64,000 nucleotides of DNA from Salmonella enterica subsp. houtenae serovar Houten (GCA_900478215.1 LS483478.1:2232001-2296000); one strand, 5' to 3'. Counted from the first letter of the stretch, positions 32,998-42,591 are shown. Made by a program: numbers and translations. The notes: generated by a model not told the origin, from the letters alone.

Positions 32998-33689
32998 TTC
33001 GGGCCTCCCGCGCTGACGTCGACGTACTGCGGCGCCGCATCCTGGCTAAAGCGTCGTTGATAATGGCGTAATGGTGAACTGTCACAGGTCGTGGCGTTAT
33101 CTTCGATAAACTTCACCTGCTCTTCTTCCCAGACGGCATCCAGTGCCTGACGGGTATCATCCCGCGATTCCTGAACAATCTGCTTAGTGACACTGTCACT
33201 TGCAAGTACGCTGCCCGCCAGCGTCAGCAGGGCGTCAAACAGTTGATACCAGGGCGATCCTCGCTGTTTCAGACGACCGCCAAGCAGCGCCAGAATAGGG
33301 GCAATATTCTGCAATCCCTCACGAGCTTCCGCTTCCGGCAACACGCTTAAGTACTCCAGATAGAGCGGCAGGTGATCCGGCAGTTCGCGGCAATTGAGCT
33401 GGAGGCCCACGGTTTCATATTGGCTTAACAAATCGACCATCGCCTGGCCTCTATCGCGTGACTCCGCATGAACATGCTCGAATAACAGCAATGAAGTGGC
33501 GCGCCCGCGGTCAAACACTTCGCACCATTCCGCTTGTTTATCCAATAACGGTGCGTAGAGCAGCTCGCGAGTGAAGTCGGCCAGCATTGGCGTATCGTGC
33601 TGGATAAGGACGAGCGCCTCATCCCGACATTCCCATAACCATTCATCCGGATACTCCATCAGCAGGCCAATCGCTTTGAGGATTTGCAT
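32994..33689 (-). CDS. narW: Nitrate reductase 2 assembly chaperone NarW
   Basis: System-specific chaperone (NarJ/TorD-like) that helps insert the molybdenum cofactor into NarZ, 231 residues. The family pattern LLMEYPDEWLWECRDEAL at the start and FEHVHAESRDRGQAMVDLL at about 85-103 is intact. All-helical, soluble. Start overlaps the narY stop (TAATG), stop overlaps narV, so it is translationally coupled. Confidence 0.94.
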   Translation of the reverse strand: MQILKAIGLLMEYPDEWLWECRDEALVLIQHDTPMLADFTRELLYAPLLDKQAEWCEVFDRGRATSLLLFEHVHAESRDRGQAMVDLLSQYETVGLQLNCRELPDHLPLYLEYLSVLPEAEAREGLQNIAPILALLGGRLKQRGSPWYQLFDALLTLAGSVLASDSVTKQIVQESRDDTRQALDAVWEEEQVKFIEDNATTCDSSPLRHYQRRFSQDAAPQYVDVSAGGPK

Positions 33690-35233
33690 TATTCCCCCTC
33701 CGCTTTATCACGTACTTCGGTGATATTTATGGCATCAATACGGCTACTGTTGAACAGGTTGAATTTGGTATCCGAGCCGTGGCAACCGTCGCCAAAAGTA
33801 AAGCCGCAGCCGTTGCGTTCCGGGAAGGCGTCGCGCGCCATTTCCCGATGGCTGGTGGGAATGACAAAACGATCTTCATAATTGGCAATCGCCAGGTAGC
33901 GATACATCTCTTCAACCTGTTGTACATTCAGACCCACTTCATCAATCGCGCGGGTATCCGTGATGCCTTCAACCGTCTGCGAGCGCATGTAGTGGCGCAT
34001 CGCCATCATCCGCTTAAGCGCCCGAATGACCGGACCGGTATCGCCCGCGCTGAGCATATTGGCCAGGTACTGGACCGGAATACGCAGCGTCTCCACCGCC
34101 GGCAGAATATTGCCATTGTGCGGCAATCCGCCTGCGTCGGCGTATGACTGGATGGGCGACAGCGGCGGTACGTACCAAACCATCGGCAGGGTACGGTATT
34201 CCGGGTGCAGCGGAAGCGCCAGCTTCCAGTCCATCGCCATTTTGTACACAGGCGACCGTTGGGCGGCGTCGATGACGTTTTGCGGGATGCCCTGTTTAAG
34301 CGCCTCTTCGATCACCGCCGGATCGTGCGGATCGAGAAACACATCGCACTGACGTTCATACAAATCCGTTTCGTGTTCGGTACTGGCCGCTTCTTCAATC
34401 CTGTCGGCGTCGTAGAGCAGAACGCCAAGATAACGGATGCGCCCGACGCAGGTTTCCGAGCAAACGGTCGGCTGGCCGGATTCAATACGCGGATAGCAAA
34501 ATATGCACTTCTCGGATTTGCCGCTCTTCCAGTTAAAGTAGATTTTTTTGTACGGGCAGCCGCTGATACACAAACGCCAGCCCCGGCATTTGTCCTGGTC
34601 GATTAGCACGATGCCGTCTTCTTCGCGCTTATAAATAGCGCCGCTTGGGCAGGTGGCGACACAACTGGGGTTCAGGCAGTGTTCGCACAGGCGCGGCAGG
34701 TACATCATGAAGGTATTTTCGAACTGACCGTACATCTCCTTTTGTATTTTGTCGAAGTTACGGTCGCGAGCGCGTTTTTCAAACTCGCCGCCGAGCAGCT
34801 CTTCCCAGTTTGGTCCCCAGATCACCTTGTCCATCCGTTTTCCGTCAATCAGTGAACGAGGACGGGCAGTGGGCTGATGCTTACTCTCCGGTGCATTATG
34901 CAAATGCTGATAATCGAAGGTAAAGGGTTCATAGTAGTCATCGATTTGCGGAATCACCGGGTTGGCGAAAATTTTGCTAATTACCCCCATTTTGCCGCCC
35001 AGACGGGGTCTTATCTTGCCATTAACATCACGAACCCAACCGCCTTGCCACTCCTGCTGGTCTTCCCAGTTTTTGGGATAGCCGATGCCCGGTTTAGTTT
35101 CGACGTTATTGAACCATGCGTATTCCATCCCTTCACGTCCGGTCCAGACATTTTTACAGGTGACGGAGCAGGTGTGACAGCCAATACATTTATCGAGGTT
35201 CAGTACCATCCCAACCTGTGAGCGTATTTTCAT
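33689..35233 (-). CDS. narY: Nitrate reductase 2 beta subunit NarY (Fe-S)
   Basis: Electron-transfer subunit, 514 residues, carrying three 4Fe-4S and one 3Fe-4S cluster between NarV and NarZ. Four cysteine groups are visible: CIGCHTCSVTC, CEHCLNPSCVATCP, CRGWRLCISGCP (Trp in place of one Cys, as in nitrate reductases, giving the 3Fe-4S cluster), and CIFCYPRIE...CSETCVG. Start overlaps the narZ stop (ATGA). Faces the cytoplasm. Confidence 0.95.
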   Translation of the reverse strand: MKIRSQVGMVLNLDKCIGCHTCSVTCKNVWTGREGMEYAWFNNVETKPGIGYPKNWEDQQEWQGGWVRDVNGKIRPRLGGKMGVISKIFANPVIPQIDDYYEPFTFDYQHLHNAPESKHQPTARPRSLIDGKRMDKVIWGPNWEELLGGEFEKRARDRNFDKIQKEMYGQFENTFMMYLPRLCEHCLNPSCVATCPSGAIYKREEDGIVLIDQDKCRGWRLCISGCPYKKIYFNWKSGKSEKCIFCYPRIESGQPTVCSETCVGRIRYLGVLLYDADRIEEAASTEHETDLYERQCDVFLDPHDPAVIEEALKQGIPQNVIDAAQRSPVYKMAMDWKLALPLHPEYRTLPMVWYVPPLSPIQSYADAGGLPHNGNILPAVETLRIPVQYLANMLSAGDTGPVIRALKRMMAMRHYMRSQTVEGITDTRAIDEVGLNVQQVEEMYRYLAIANYEDRFVIPTSHREMARDAFPERNGCGFTFGDGCHGSDTKFNLFNSSRIDAINITEVRDKAEGE

Positions 35234-38200
35234 TTTTTCGCCTCCTGTACCTGATCCCGGCCTTCATCATCCAGCCAGTTAATGTTTTTCATCTTCCTGA
35301 TCATGATGAATTCATCGCGATTCGAACCCACGGTCCCGTAATAGTTGAAACCGTAAGCCAACTGCGCATAGCCGCCGATCATGTGTGTCGGTTTTGGACA
35401 GACCCGGGTCACGGAGTTATGGATCCCGCCGCGCATTCCGGTCACTTCCGAACCCGGGATGTTCATAATTCGCTCCTGGGCGTGGTACATCATGGTCATA
35501 CCCGGCGGGACGCGCTGGCTGACCACCGCACGAGCGGTAAGGGCGCCATTAGCGTTGAAGGCTTCAATCCAGTCGTTATCTTCAATACCCAATTCACGGG
35601 CATCGGTTTCGCTGATCCAGACAATCGGCCCGCCGCGCGATAAGGTCAGCATCAGCAGGTTTTCGCTGTAGGTGGAGTGAATTCCCCATTTCTGGTGCGG
35701 CGTCAGGAAGTTAAGCGCTTTCTCCGGGAAGCCGTTGGGCGGAATTTCTCGCATTTCGCTGACGCTGCGGGTATCAATCGGCGGGCGATATGCCACCAGA
35801 CTTTCGCCAAAGGCGCGCATCCACGCATGATCCTGATAGAGTTGTTGCCGCCCCGACAACGTGCGCCACGGGATCAGTTCATGTACGTTGGTATACCCGG
35901 CGTTATAAGAGACATGTTCGCTTTCCAGTCCTGACCAGGTCGGGCTGGAGATAATTTTGCGCGGTTGCGCCTGGATATCGCGAAAGCGAATTATCTCATC
36001 TTCTTTATTGATGGCCAGATGGGTGTGCTCGCGTCCGGTCATCTCACCCAACGCCTGCCAGGCTTTCACCGCCACCTGGCCGTTGGTTTCCGGCGCTAAG
36101 GCAAGAATCACTTCCGACGCATCCAGCGCGGTGTCGATCCGCGGACGTCCTTTCGCCGGGCCATCGTGTTTGGTGTAATTGAGCTTGCCGAGGAAATCGA
36201 CTTCATCTTGCGTATTCCAGGCAATACCCTTACCGCCGTTGCCTAATTTATCCAGTAGGGGACCCAGCGAGGTAAAACGTTCATAGGTGGCCGGATAATC
36301 GCGTTCAACCACGACAATATTGGGCGCGGTTTTACCCGGAGTCAGTTCGCACTCGCCTTTACGCCAGTCGAGGATATCAAATGGCTGCGCCAGTTCCGCC
36401 GGGGAATCATGCTGGAGCGGGTGTAACACCACATCGGTTTCCTGCCCTAGATGTCCGACGCACACCTCAGAAAAGACGCTGGCGATGCCTTTGTAGATCT
36501 CCCAGTCGCTTTTGGATTCCCAGGCGGGATCGACCGCGGCGGAAAGTGGGTGGATAAACGGATGCATATCCGAGGTATTCATATCGTCTTTTTCATACCA
36601 GGTGGCGGTCGGCAAAACGATATCGGAAAACAGACAGGTACTGGACATACGAAAATCCAGCGTGACCAACAGATCGAGCTTGCCCTCAATCGCGGCGGAC
36701 TGCCATTCCACCTCTTCAGGCTTAATTCCCTCGCTGGAGCCCAGCGCTTCGCCCTGGATACCGCTGTCCGTTCCCAGCAGATATTTGAGCATATACTCAT
36801 GGCCTTTCCCGGAGGAGCCGAGCAAGTTAGAGCGCCAGACAAATAAATTTCGCGGGTGGTTATGACCACTGTCAGGCTGTTCGCAGGCAAAGCGAATAGC
36901 GCCTGATTTCAACGCCTGCACGGTATAATCCGCCGCAGACAGCCCGGCTTTATCGGCGCTCGCTTTCACGCTGAGCGGGTTAAGATTAAGCTGCGGCGCC
37001 GAGGGTAGCCAGCCCATACGTTCAGCGCGCACGTTGAAATCGATCAGGTGTCCGGTAAATTTTGCCGGATCGGCCAACGGCGACAGCAACTCTTGCGCGG
37101 TAAGTTTTTCATAGCGCCACTGGCTGGCATGGTTGTAGAAAAACGAGGTACTGTTCATCTGACGTGGCGGGCGATTCCAGTCCAGCGCGAAGGCCAGCGG
37201 CAGCCAGCCGGTTTGTGGCCGCAACTTCTCCTGGCCGACATAGTGCGCCCAGCCGCCGCCGGTTTGTCCAACGCAGCCGCAGAACACCAGCATATTAATC
37301 ATCCCACGGTAATTCATGTCCATGTGATACCAGTGATTCACCCCCGCGCCGAGGATGATCATTGAGCGACCGTGAGTTTTATGGGCGGTCTCGGCAAATT
37401 CACGCGCAATAGTTTCGATATGTCGACGCGGCACGCCGGTAATCTGTTCGCCCCAGGCCGGTGTGTAGGCTTTTACTTCGTTATAATCACTGGCGCTGAG
37501 GCTGTCATCCAGACCACGATCCAGCCCATAATTAGCCAGCACCAGATCGTAAACGCTGACCACCATCCGCTCGCTACCGTCCGCCAGAGCCAGGCGTTTC
37601 ATCGGTAACTGACGTACCAGCACCGGTTCCTGCCGCACGCTGCGGAAATGTGGGTTTTCGTTGCCGCCAAAATAGGGGAAGGCGACGCCAGCCACGTCAT
37701 CATGCTGACCGAGTAACGAGAGCGACAGTTCCGTTTCGACGCCCGCCGCCAACGGTTCCAGGTTCCATTTTCCCTTTTCACCCCAGCGAAAACCGATAGA
37801 ACCGTTGGGCGCGACCAGTTCGCCCGTACTGTTGAGCGCGACGGTTTTCCATTCCGGGTTATTGGCTTCCCCCAGTCCATCCACCAGATCTGACGCGCGC
37901 ATCATACGTCCCGGGACATAACTACCGTCGGCGCGCTCATCCAGCAGTACCAGCATGGGCATGTCGGTATAACGCCGGCAATAGTTAAGAAAATAGTCGC
38001 TGGGATTATCGAGATGAAACTCTTTCAAAATAACGTGACCCATTGCCATCGCCAGCGCGCTGTCGGTACCTTGCTTTGGCGCCAGCCACTGATCGCACAG
38101 TTTAGCGACTTCGGAGTAGTCCGGGGTGATGGCGATCGTCTTGGTACCTTTGTAGCGCACTTCGGTAAAGAAGTGGGCGTCCGGGGTACGCGTCTGCGGC

Positions 38201-38970
38201 ACGTTAGAGCCCCAGGCAATAATGTAGGCTGAGTTATACCAGTCGGCGGACTCCGGCACGTCAGTCTGCTCGCCCCAGGTCATTGGAGACGCGGGCGGAA
38301 GGTCGCAATACCAGTCATAAAAGCTCAGGCAAGTACCGCCAAGCAATGACAGATAACGTGTTCCGGCGGCGTAAGAAACCATCGACATCGCCGGAATAGG
38401 TGAAAATCCCGCCACACGATCCGGCCCATAGGTTTTGATTGTCCAGACGTTAGCGGCGGCAATGAGCTGATTCAGCTCTTTCCAGTTCGAACGAATAAAG
38501 CCGCCATGTCCCCGCACCTGTTTGTAACTTTGGCATTTTTGCGGGTCGTTCATTATAGATTCCCATGCCAGTACCGGATCGCTGTGTCGGGAAAGGGCCT
38601 CGCGCCACAGCGCTATCAGCCGCTTACGCACCAGAGGGTATTTCAGACGATTGGCGCTATAGAGATACCAGGAGTAGCTGGCGCCGCGCGGGCAGCCACG
38701 TGGTTCATGGTTCGGCAAATCGGGACGCGTGCGCGGGTAGTCGGTTTGCTGGGTTTCCCACGTCACCAGACCGTTTTTGACATAAATTTTCCAACTACAG
38801 GAGCCCGTGCAGTTGACGCCGTGGGTTGAGCGCACAATTTTATCAAACTGCCAGCGCTGGCGATAACTGTCTTCCCAGTCGCGGTTGGTATGCATCACCT
38901 GGCCATGCCCGTCGGCAAAGGTATCGCCTTTTTGTTTAAAGTAACGAAAGCGATCCAACAGTTTACTCAT
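35230..38970 (-). CDS. narZ: Nitrate reductase 2 alpha subunit NarZ (molybdenum)
   Basis: Catalytic subunit of the second, stress-associated nitrate reductase; reduces nitrate to nitrite on the cytoplasmic side with a bis-MGD molybdenum cofactor. 1246 residues, full family length. Near the start the FS0 cluster region HGVNCTGSCSWKIYVKNG (His plus Cys ligands) is intact. The reading frame has no lesion. In enterobacteria this operon is largely RpoS-dependent rather than nitrate-induced. It lies 91 bases behind the broken narU, with which it would normally form one transcription unit. Confidence 0.95.
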   Translation of the reverse strand: MSKLLDRFRYFKQKGDTFADGHGQVMHTNRDWEDSYRQRWQFDKIVRSTHGVNCTGSCSWKIYVKNGLVTWETQQTDYPRTRPDLPNHEPRGCPRGASYSWYLYSANRLKYPLVRKRLIALWREALSRHSDPVLAWESIMNDPQKCQSYKQVRGHGGFIRSNWKELNQLIAAANVWTIKTYGPDRVAGFSPIPAMSMVSYAAGTRYLSLLGGTCLSFYDWYCDLPPASPMTWGEQTDVPESADWYNSAYIIAWGSNVPQTRTPDAHFFTEVRYKGTKTIAITPDYSEVAKLCDQWLAPKQGTDSALAMAMGHVILKEFHLDNPSDYFLNYCRRYTDMPMLVLLDERADGSYVPGRMMRASDLVDGLGEANNPEWKTVALNSTGELVAPNGSIGFRWGEKGKWNLEPLAAGVETELSLSLLGQHDDVAGVAFPYFGGNENPHFRSVRQEPVLVRQLPMKRLALADGSERMVVSVYDLVLANYGLDRGLDDSLSASDYNEVKAYTPAWGEQITGVPRRHIETIAREFAETAHKTHGRSMIILGAGVNHWYHMDMNYRGMINMLVFCGCVGQTGGGWAHYVGQEKLRPQTGWLPLAFALDWNRPPRQMNSTSFFYNHASQWRYEKLTAQELLSPLADPAKFTGHLIDFNVRAERMGWLPSAPQLNLNPLSVKASADKAGLSAADYTVQALKSGAIRFACEQPDSGHNHPRNLFVWRSNLLGSSGKGHEYMLKYLLGTDSGIQGEALGSSEGIKPEEVEWQSAAIEGKLDLLVTLDFRMSSTCLFSDIVLPTATWYEKDDMNTSDMHPFIHPLSAAVDPAWESKSDWEIYKGIASVFSEVCVGHLGQETDVVLHPLQHDSPAELAQPFDILDWRKGECELTPGKTAPNIVVVERDYPATYERFTSLGPLLDKLGNGGKGIAWNTQDEVDFLGKLNYTKHDGPAKGRPRIDTALDASEVILALAPETNGQVAVKAWQALGEMTGREHTHLAINKEDEIIRFRDIQAQPRKIISSPTWSGLESEHVSYNAGYTNVHELIPWRTLSGRQQLYQDHAWMRAFGESLVAYRPPIDTRSVSEMREIPPNGFPEKALNFLTPHQKWGIHSTYSENLLMLTLSRGGPIVWISETDARELGIEDNDWIEAFNANGALTARAVVSQRVPPGMTMMYHAQERIMNIPGSEVTGMRGGIHNSVTRVCPKPTHMIGGYAQLAYGFNYYGTVGSNRDEFIMIRKMKNINWLDDEGRDQVQEAKK

Positions 38971-39061
38971 GACATTTCTCCTGCTTCGATAAATTTTCCG
39001 CCATCCTGTCGATTTGGCGTTGAACCATTGCCGGATGGTCGTCCTACAGGTGCGTATGTTG

Positions 39062-39580
39062 TTATTGTTGTTTAGATTTACGACGCCCGTAGACCAGCCA
39101 GGTCAACAGGACGCAAGCGATGTAAAACAGCAAAAAGATTTTCATGGCGCCCACCGGCGAGCCGGTCAGCGCCAAAGAGGTGCCAAACGCTTTTGGAATA
39201 AAGAAGCCGCCCACGGCGCCAATGGCGGAGATAAAACCGAGCGCGGCGGCAGTATCCGTCACCGCTTCGCGCTGCGCCTGCTCATCGCTCCCGCCGCGCA
39301 GTTTGACGTTGTAGAGCGTGATCTGACGGAAGATCACCGCAATCATCTGGAAGGTAGAACCGCTGCCGAGACCCGCTGTCAAAAACAGTCCCATAAAAAC
39401 AAGATAGAACGCGCTAAAGCTGCCTGCGCCGGAGCCTGGCAGCGTGAGGAATAGCAGGGCGGTAAACAGCGCCATAAAAATAAAATTAATGAGCGTTACG
39501 CGAACGCCGCCGAATTTATCGGAGATCACGCCGCCTGCCGATCGCGCCAGCGCGCCGATAAAGGGGCCTAAGAACGCCAG
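39062..39580 (-). pseudogene. narU: narU C-terminal part, cut off by the insertion sequence
   Basis: The minus-strand frame reads from LAFLGPFIGALARSAGGVIS to VLLTWLVYGRRKSKQQ, the last ~172 residues of the NarU nitrate/nitrite transporter (MFS, NarK family), including the second NarK signature region (TAGLGSGSTFQMIAVIFRQ). It is separated from its own N-terminus by the IS at 39581-40886. It has no start or promoter of its own apart from possible read-through. An internal ATG at 39529 is not a credible start. Confidence 0.92.
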
Positions 39581-39588
39581 TTAATGGG

Positions 39589-39601
39589 ATGGACTACCTC
39601 C
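39589..39601 (+). repeat. Left subterminal inverted repeat of the IS
   Basis: ATGGACTACCTCC, 13 bases, exact reverse complement of 40874-40886. Confidence 0.88.
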
Positions 39602-39648
39602 TCCCGCTGCGGTTAACTGTACGAAATGTGCTCACCAGGAGAATCACC

Positions 39649-40665
39649 ATGAATATCGTATTTCTGGGTATTGATCTGGCTAAAAATGTTTTTCAGCTCT
39701 GCGGGTTAAACCAGGCCGGCAAACCGGTTTATACGAAACGCACTGGCCGAAAAGAATTGCTCCAGACGCTGGCAAATATTCCTGCATGTCTGATTGGGAT
39801 CGAAGCGTCCACCGGGGCATTTTACTGGCAGCGTGAGTTTGAGAAACTGGGGCACAAAGTAAAGGTCATCAGTCCTCAGTATGTAAAACCCTTTGTCCGC
39901 GGGCAAAAAAATGATGGTAATGATGCACAGGCCATCGCAGTGGCTCTGATGCAACCGACAATGCAGTTCGTGCCGCCAAAAAGCCCCGAACAGCAGGATA
40001 TCCAGGCTTTACACCGGGCAAGGCAGCGTATTGTCAATCACCGCACTGCTACAGTCTGTCAAATAAGAGGGCTGTTACTTGACCGGGGGATCCCCATTGG
40101 CAGTGCTGTCTCCAGAGCTCGCCGTGCTATTCCTCTTATCCTTGAAGATGCAGAAAACGGTCTAAGTTCCCGTATGCGCAGAACAATTGCCGAACTCTAT
40201 GATCTCTTTAACGATCTCGAGCGTCGGATCCATTTTTTTGATAAGGAAATTGAAACAGTATTCAGGCAATCAGAAGCCTGTCAGCGTATCGCCAAAGTTA
40301 AAGGCATTGGTCCTAAAACGGCCACGGCCGTTGTTGCTGCTATTGGCAAAGGAACTGAATTTAAGAATGGTCGCCACTTTGCTGCATGGCTGGGTCTGGT
40401 TCCACGCCAGCATTCGAGTGGCGACAGGCAGGTGCTGATGAATATGACGAAAAAAGGCGACAAGCATCTGCGGACACTTTTTATTCATGGTGCCCGCGCT
40501 GTCGTCAGGGTTGCCACGAATAACAATGATGGTCATATGAATCAGTGGGTTAACCAGTTAAAGGAACGGCGCGGATTTAATAAAACGACCGTGGCGGTCG
40601 CTAACAAAAACGCGAGAATAATCTGGTCGATGCTGAGAAATGATACCGAGTATCAGGTAGTGTGA
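39649..40665 (+). CDS. IS110/IS1111-group DEDD transposase
   Basis: Transposase/recombinase of 338 residues. The N-terminal RuvC-like DEDD domain has Asp9 (FLGIDLAKN), Glu52 (GIEAST), and Asp89/Asp92 (NDGNDAQAIA). A central helical region (about 120-210) leads to the Transposase_20 domain with VKGIGPKTATAVVAAIG and AAWLGLVPRQHSSGDRQ, where a serine (256 or 257) is the expected nucleophile. Start 39649 has CAGGAG upstream; the frame is open to 39589 but only into the terminal repeat. The gene looks complete, so the element may be active. Confidence 0.93.
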   Translation: MNIVFLGIDLAKNVFQLCGLNQAGKPVYTKRTGRKELLQTLANIPACLIGIEASTGAFYWQREFEKLGHKVKVISPQYVKPFVRGQKNDGNDAQAIAVALMQPTMQFVPPKSPEQQDIQALHRARQRIVNHRTATVCQIRGLLLDRGIPIGSAVSRARRAIPLILEDAENGLSSRMRRTIAELYDLFNDLERRIHFFDKEIETVFRQSEACQRIAKVKGIGPKTATAVVAAIGKGTEFKNGRHFAAWLGLVPRQHSSGDRQVLMNMTKKGDKHLRTLFIHGARAVVRVATNNNDGHMNQWVNQLKERRGFNKTTVAVANKNARIIWSMLRNDTEYQVV

Positions 40666-40886
40666 AATTAATCCCCTGCCAGCAAAAGTTGCAGCGTACT
40701 GAGAAATGATGACAGGTTGCACCTGCACAATCGGAACCTGATTTTTATACTGGCCTCAGAGGCCGTCCAGTTGTTGAGGCGATTGTGTGCGGATTACCCA
40801 TTTGGGCACAGATTTTCCTGATGCCGGATAGATGTAAGCAACAACCCAAAACCAGATTCAGTACTTGCAAAACGGAGGTAGTCCAT
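40666..40886 (+). ncRNA. Probable guide (bridge/seek) RNA region of the IS
   Basis: About 220 non-coding bases between the transposase stop and the right end. In IS1111-group elements this is where the target-specifying RNA is encoded. Hairpins are visible: CAGGT-TGC-ACCTG at 40713-40725, and CTGG...CCAG around GGCCTCAGAGGCC at about 40751-40770. Near the end, AAAACCAGATTCAG (40848-40861) matches the reconstituted narU target AACGCCAGATGCAG at 11 of 14 positions and could be a target-recognition segment. Exact RNA ends are not known. Confidence 0.5.
40874..40886 (-). repeat. Right subterminal inverted repeat of the IS
   Basis: GGAGGTAGTCCAT, exact reverse complement of the left repeat; it ends directly at the narU junction. 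Confidence 0.88.
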
Positions 40887-40888
40887 AG

Positions 40889-41758
40889 ATGCAGAATGTT
40901 TACGTCGGGAAATTGCGTTTTGGCGAGCATGGCGAAACCAGCGGAAAAGCCGATGAATGACCCGAAGGTCGCCAGGTACAGCAGGCTAAGCAGTCACAGA
41001 TGCAGACGTTTTAGCACCGGCAATTGCGAGGCGACAGACGCTTTTGAACTGCCGATATCGTTCATACCAAACCAGGCGGCAAGCGTCGCGACAGCCAGTA
41101 ACGGCACCCAGATCCAGGCGGCGTTAGTGAGGGAGAGCTGGGAGCCATCAGGTTGCGGCACGCCCCGGACGCCTAAAAAAGTAAATATCGGCAGAAAAAT
41201 AATCAGCGGCGCAATCAACTGCATCACACTGACGCCAAGATTTCCCAGTCCGCCGTTAATACCCAACGCGCTACCTTGTCTGGCCTTTGGAAAGAAAAAA
41301 CTGATGTTGCCCATACTGGATGCGAAGTTAGCCCCCGCGAAACCGCACAACAGAGCGATGATCATAAATACCCCGAAAGGGGTGGCAGGATTTTGCACGA
41401 TAAATCCCAACCAGGCGCAGGGAATAATCAATATTACGGTACTGAATACGGTCCATTTACGACCACCAAACAGTGGCACCATAAAGGACCAAGGGACGCG
41501 TAATATTGCGCCGGAAAGAGAAGGTAATGCGGTTAATAAAAAGAGTTGATCGGTGGTGAAATTAAATCCAATTTTATTGAGGTTGACGGCAACAGCGCTA
41601 AACAACATCCAGACGCAAAATGCCAGGAGCAAACAACTTACTGAAATCCATAGATTTCTTCTGGCGATGCCTTTCCCTTTACTCTCCCAGAAGGCTGGAT
41701 TTTCGGGTCTCCAGTCACTCAAGAGATAACGATTATAATTCTCGTTTTGTCGTGTCAT
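40889..41758 (-). pseudogene. narU: narU N-terminal part with an in-frame TGA, cut by the IS
   Basis: N-terminal ~290 codons of the NarU nitrate/nitrite transporter. From ATG 41758 (GAGGGG upstream) the frame gives the NarK-family start YLLSDWRPENPAFWESKGK and the signature GFAGANFASSMGNISFFFP. At codon 255 a TGA (40994-40996) stands where E. coli NarU has Trp (LHLWLLSLLYLATFG). Translation in the same frame continues afterwards as LLSLLYLATFGSFIGFSAG and AMLAKTQFPDVNIL up to the IS. So the gene has two independent lesions. A truncated 254-residue protein with about half the spans could be made but should not transport. Confidence 0.92.
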
Positions 41759-41971
41759 CTGACCCCTCACATGCGCATATCATTTGAAAAAAACACAAAA
41801 AAGAGACAGAGCGTCACGCGCTCTTTTGAGAACTTATTGAAGTTTTTTTAGAATAGTGAGTGAAAGAATAGATAAAAAAATAGGCCAGCGTGGCGCGAAG
41901 AGGAGATATAATGTTTCTTAATTGTTACCATTTGTAAATCAAAGGTGATTTTTATTAAATGTTTTGTAACT

Positions 41972-42550
41972 TTACGCAAAGAGTTCAAGCGTAATCATAC
42001 GATCCAGATGGTATTTAAACGCGGGATCGGCCATCTCCGGAATACCCAGTACATACATACCGTTCAGCCCGCACACCAGCGCGATAAGCCGCCAGGCGAT
42101 ATCCGCAGAGTTAGACGTAAAGGTAAACTCTCCCGCCTGTTTTCCCTGCTCGATAATAGTGACCGTCTCCTCATGCCACATCTGCATCGTGAGGAGATAA
42201 GCATCTCTGATGTGCGGATCCCGGTCGGCCAGAATTTGCGCCTCTCGCCACAATTTTATGTAAGGCTCAAAGCCGCCGTCTTCGCTACCCAACATAGCGT
42301 GAAGCCGTGCACGCCAGGTGGCGGGCGGCGGAACGTGCCCGGCATCAAGCAGGGTACGGATCAAATGAACAAAGGCCAGCGCTTTGAGCTCGCCCGCCGA
42401 GCTGAAGTGGTGATGCACTTGCCCGGCGGCGACATCGGCTTCTGACGCGATCCGTCGCACCGTCATGGCGGCAAACCCCTCTGTCAGCGCCACGCGCATC
42501 GCCGCTTGCAGGATCACTTCGCGGCGCTCATCCCGGTTCAGGTAACTCAT
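41972..42550 (-). CDS. smvR: TetR-family repressor SmvR
   Basis: TetR-type repressor, 192 residues. The helix-turn-helix lies at about 25-55 (MTVRRIASEADVAAGQVHHHF). The rest is an all-helical ligand domain. It is encoded divergently from smvA with two matching palindromic sites in the 117-base spacer. In Klebsiella and Salmonella the TetR protein at this place (SmvR) represses smvA and its loss raises tolerance to biguanides and cationic biocides. Name by context and family; frame intact. Confidence 0.85.
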   Translation of the reverse strand: MSYLNRDERREVILQAAMRVALTEGFAAMTVRRIASEADVAAGQVHHHFSSAGELKALAFVHLIRTLLDAGHVPPPATWRARLHAMLGSEDGGFEPYIKLWREAQILADRDPHIRDAYLLTMQMWHEETVTIIEQGKQAGEFTFTSNSADIAWRLIALVCGLNGMYVLGIPEMADPAFKYHLDRMITLELFA

Positions 42551-42591
42551 ATTTTCCCCACATTAGCCAATGCGCGCAGTATAACAAAAAG

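Larger units (their letters stand above)
39581..40886 (+). mobile_element. IS110-family (IS1111-group) insertion sequence in narU
   Basis: 1306-bp element inserted in narU. The boundary is set by the restored narU reading: ATTCTGCATCT on one side and CTGGCG on the other join as NILHLAFLG. Subterminal inverted repeats ATGGACTACCTCC lie at 39589-39601 and 40874-40886; eight bases (TTAATGGG) stand outside the left repeat and none outside the right. A two-base AG occurs at both borders (39579-39580 and 40887-40888). Subterminal repeats, a DEDD transposase and a long non-coding right end are the marks of the IS1111 group. Confidence 0.9.

Noticed and set aside
40745..40930. 61-codon minus-strand frame starting MLAKTQFPDVN and running into the IS
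   Set aside because: It is the narU remnant after the nonsense codon fused to non-coding IS sequence, not a separate gene.
40994..40996. Reading the narU TGA as selenocysteine
   Set aside because: No SECIS-like stem follows, NarK-family transporters have Trp here, and the gene is broken by the IS anyway.
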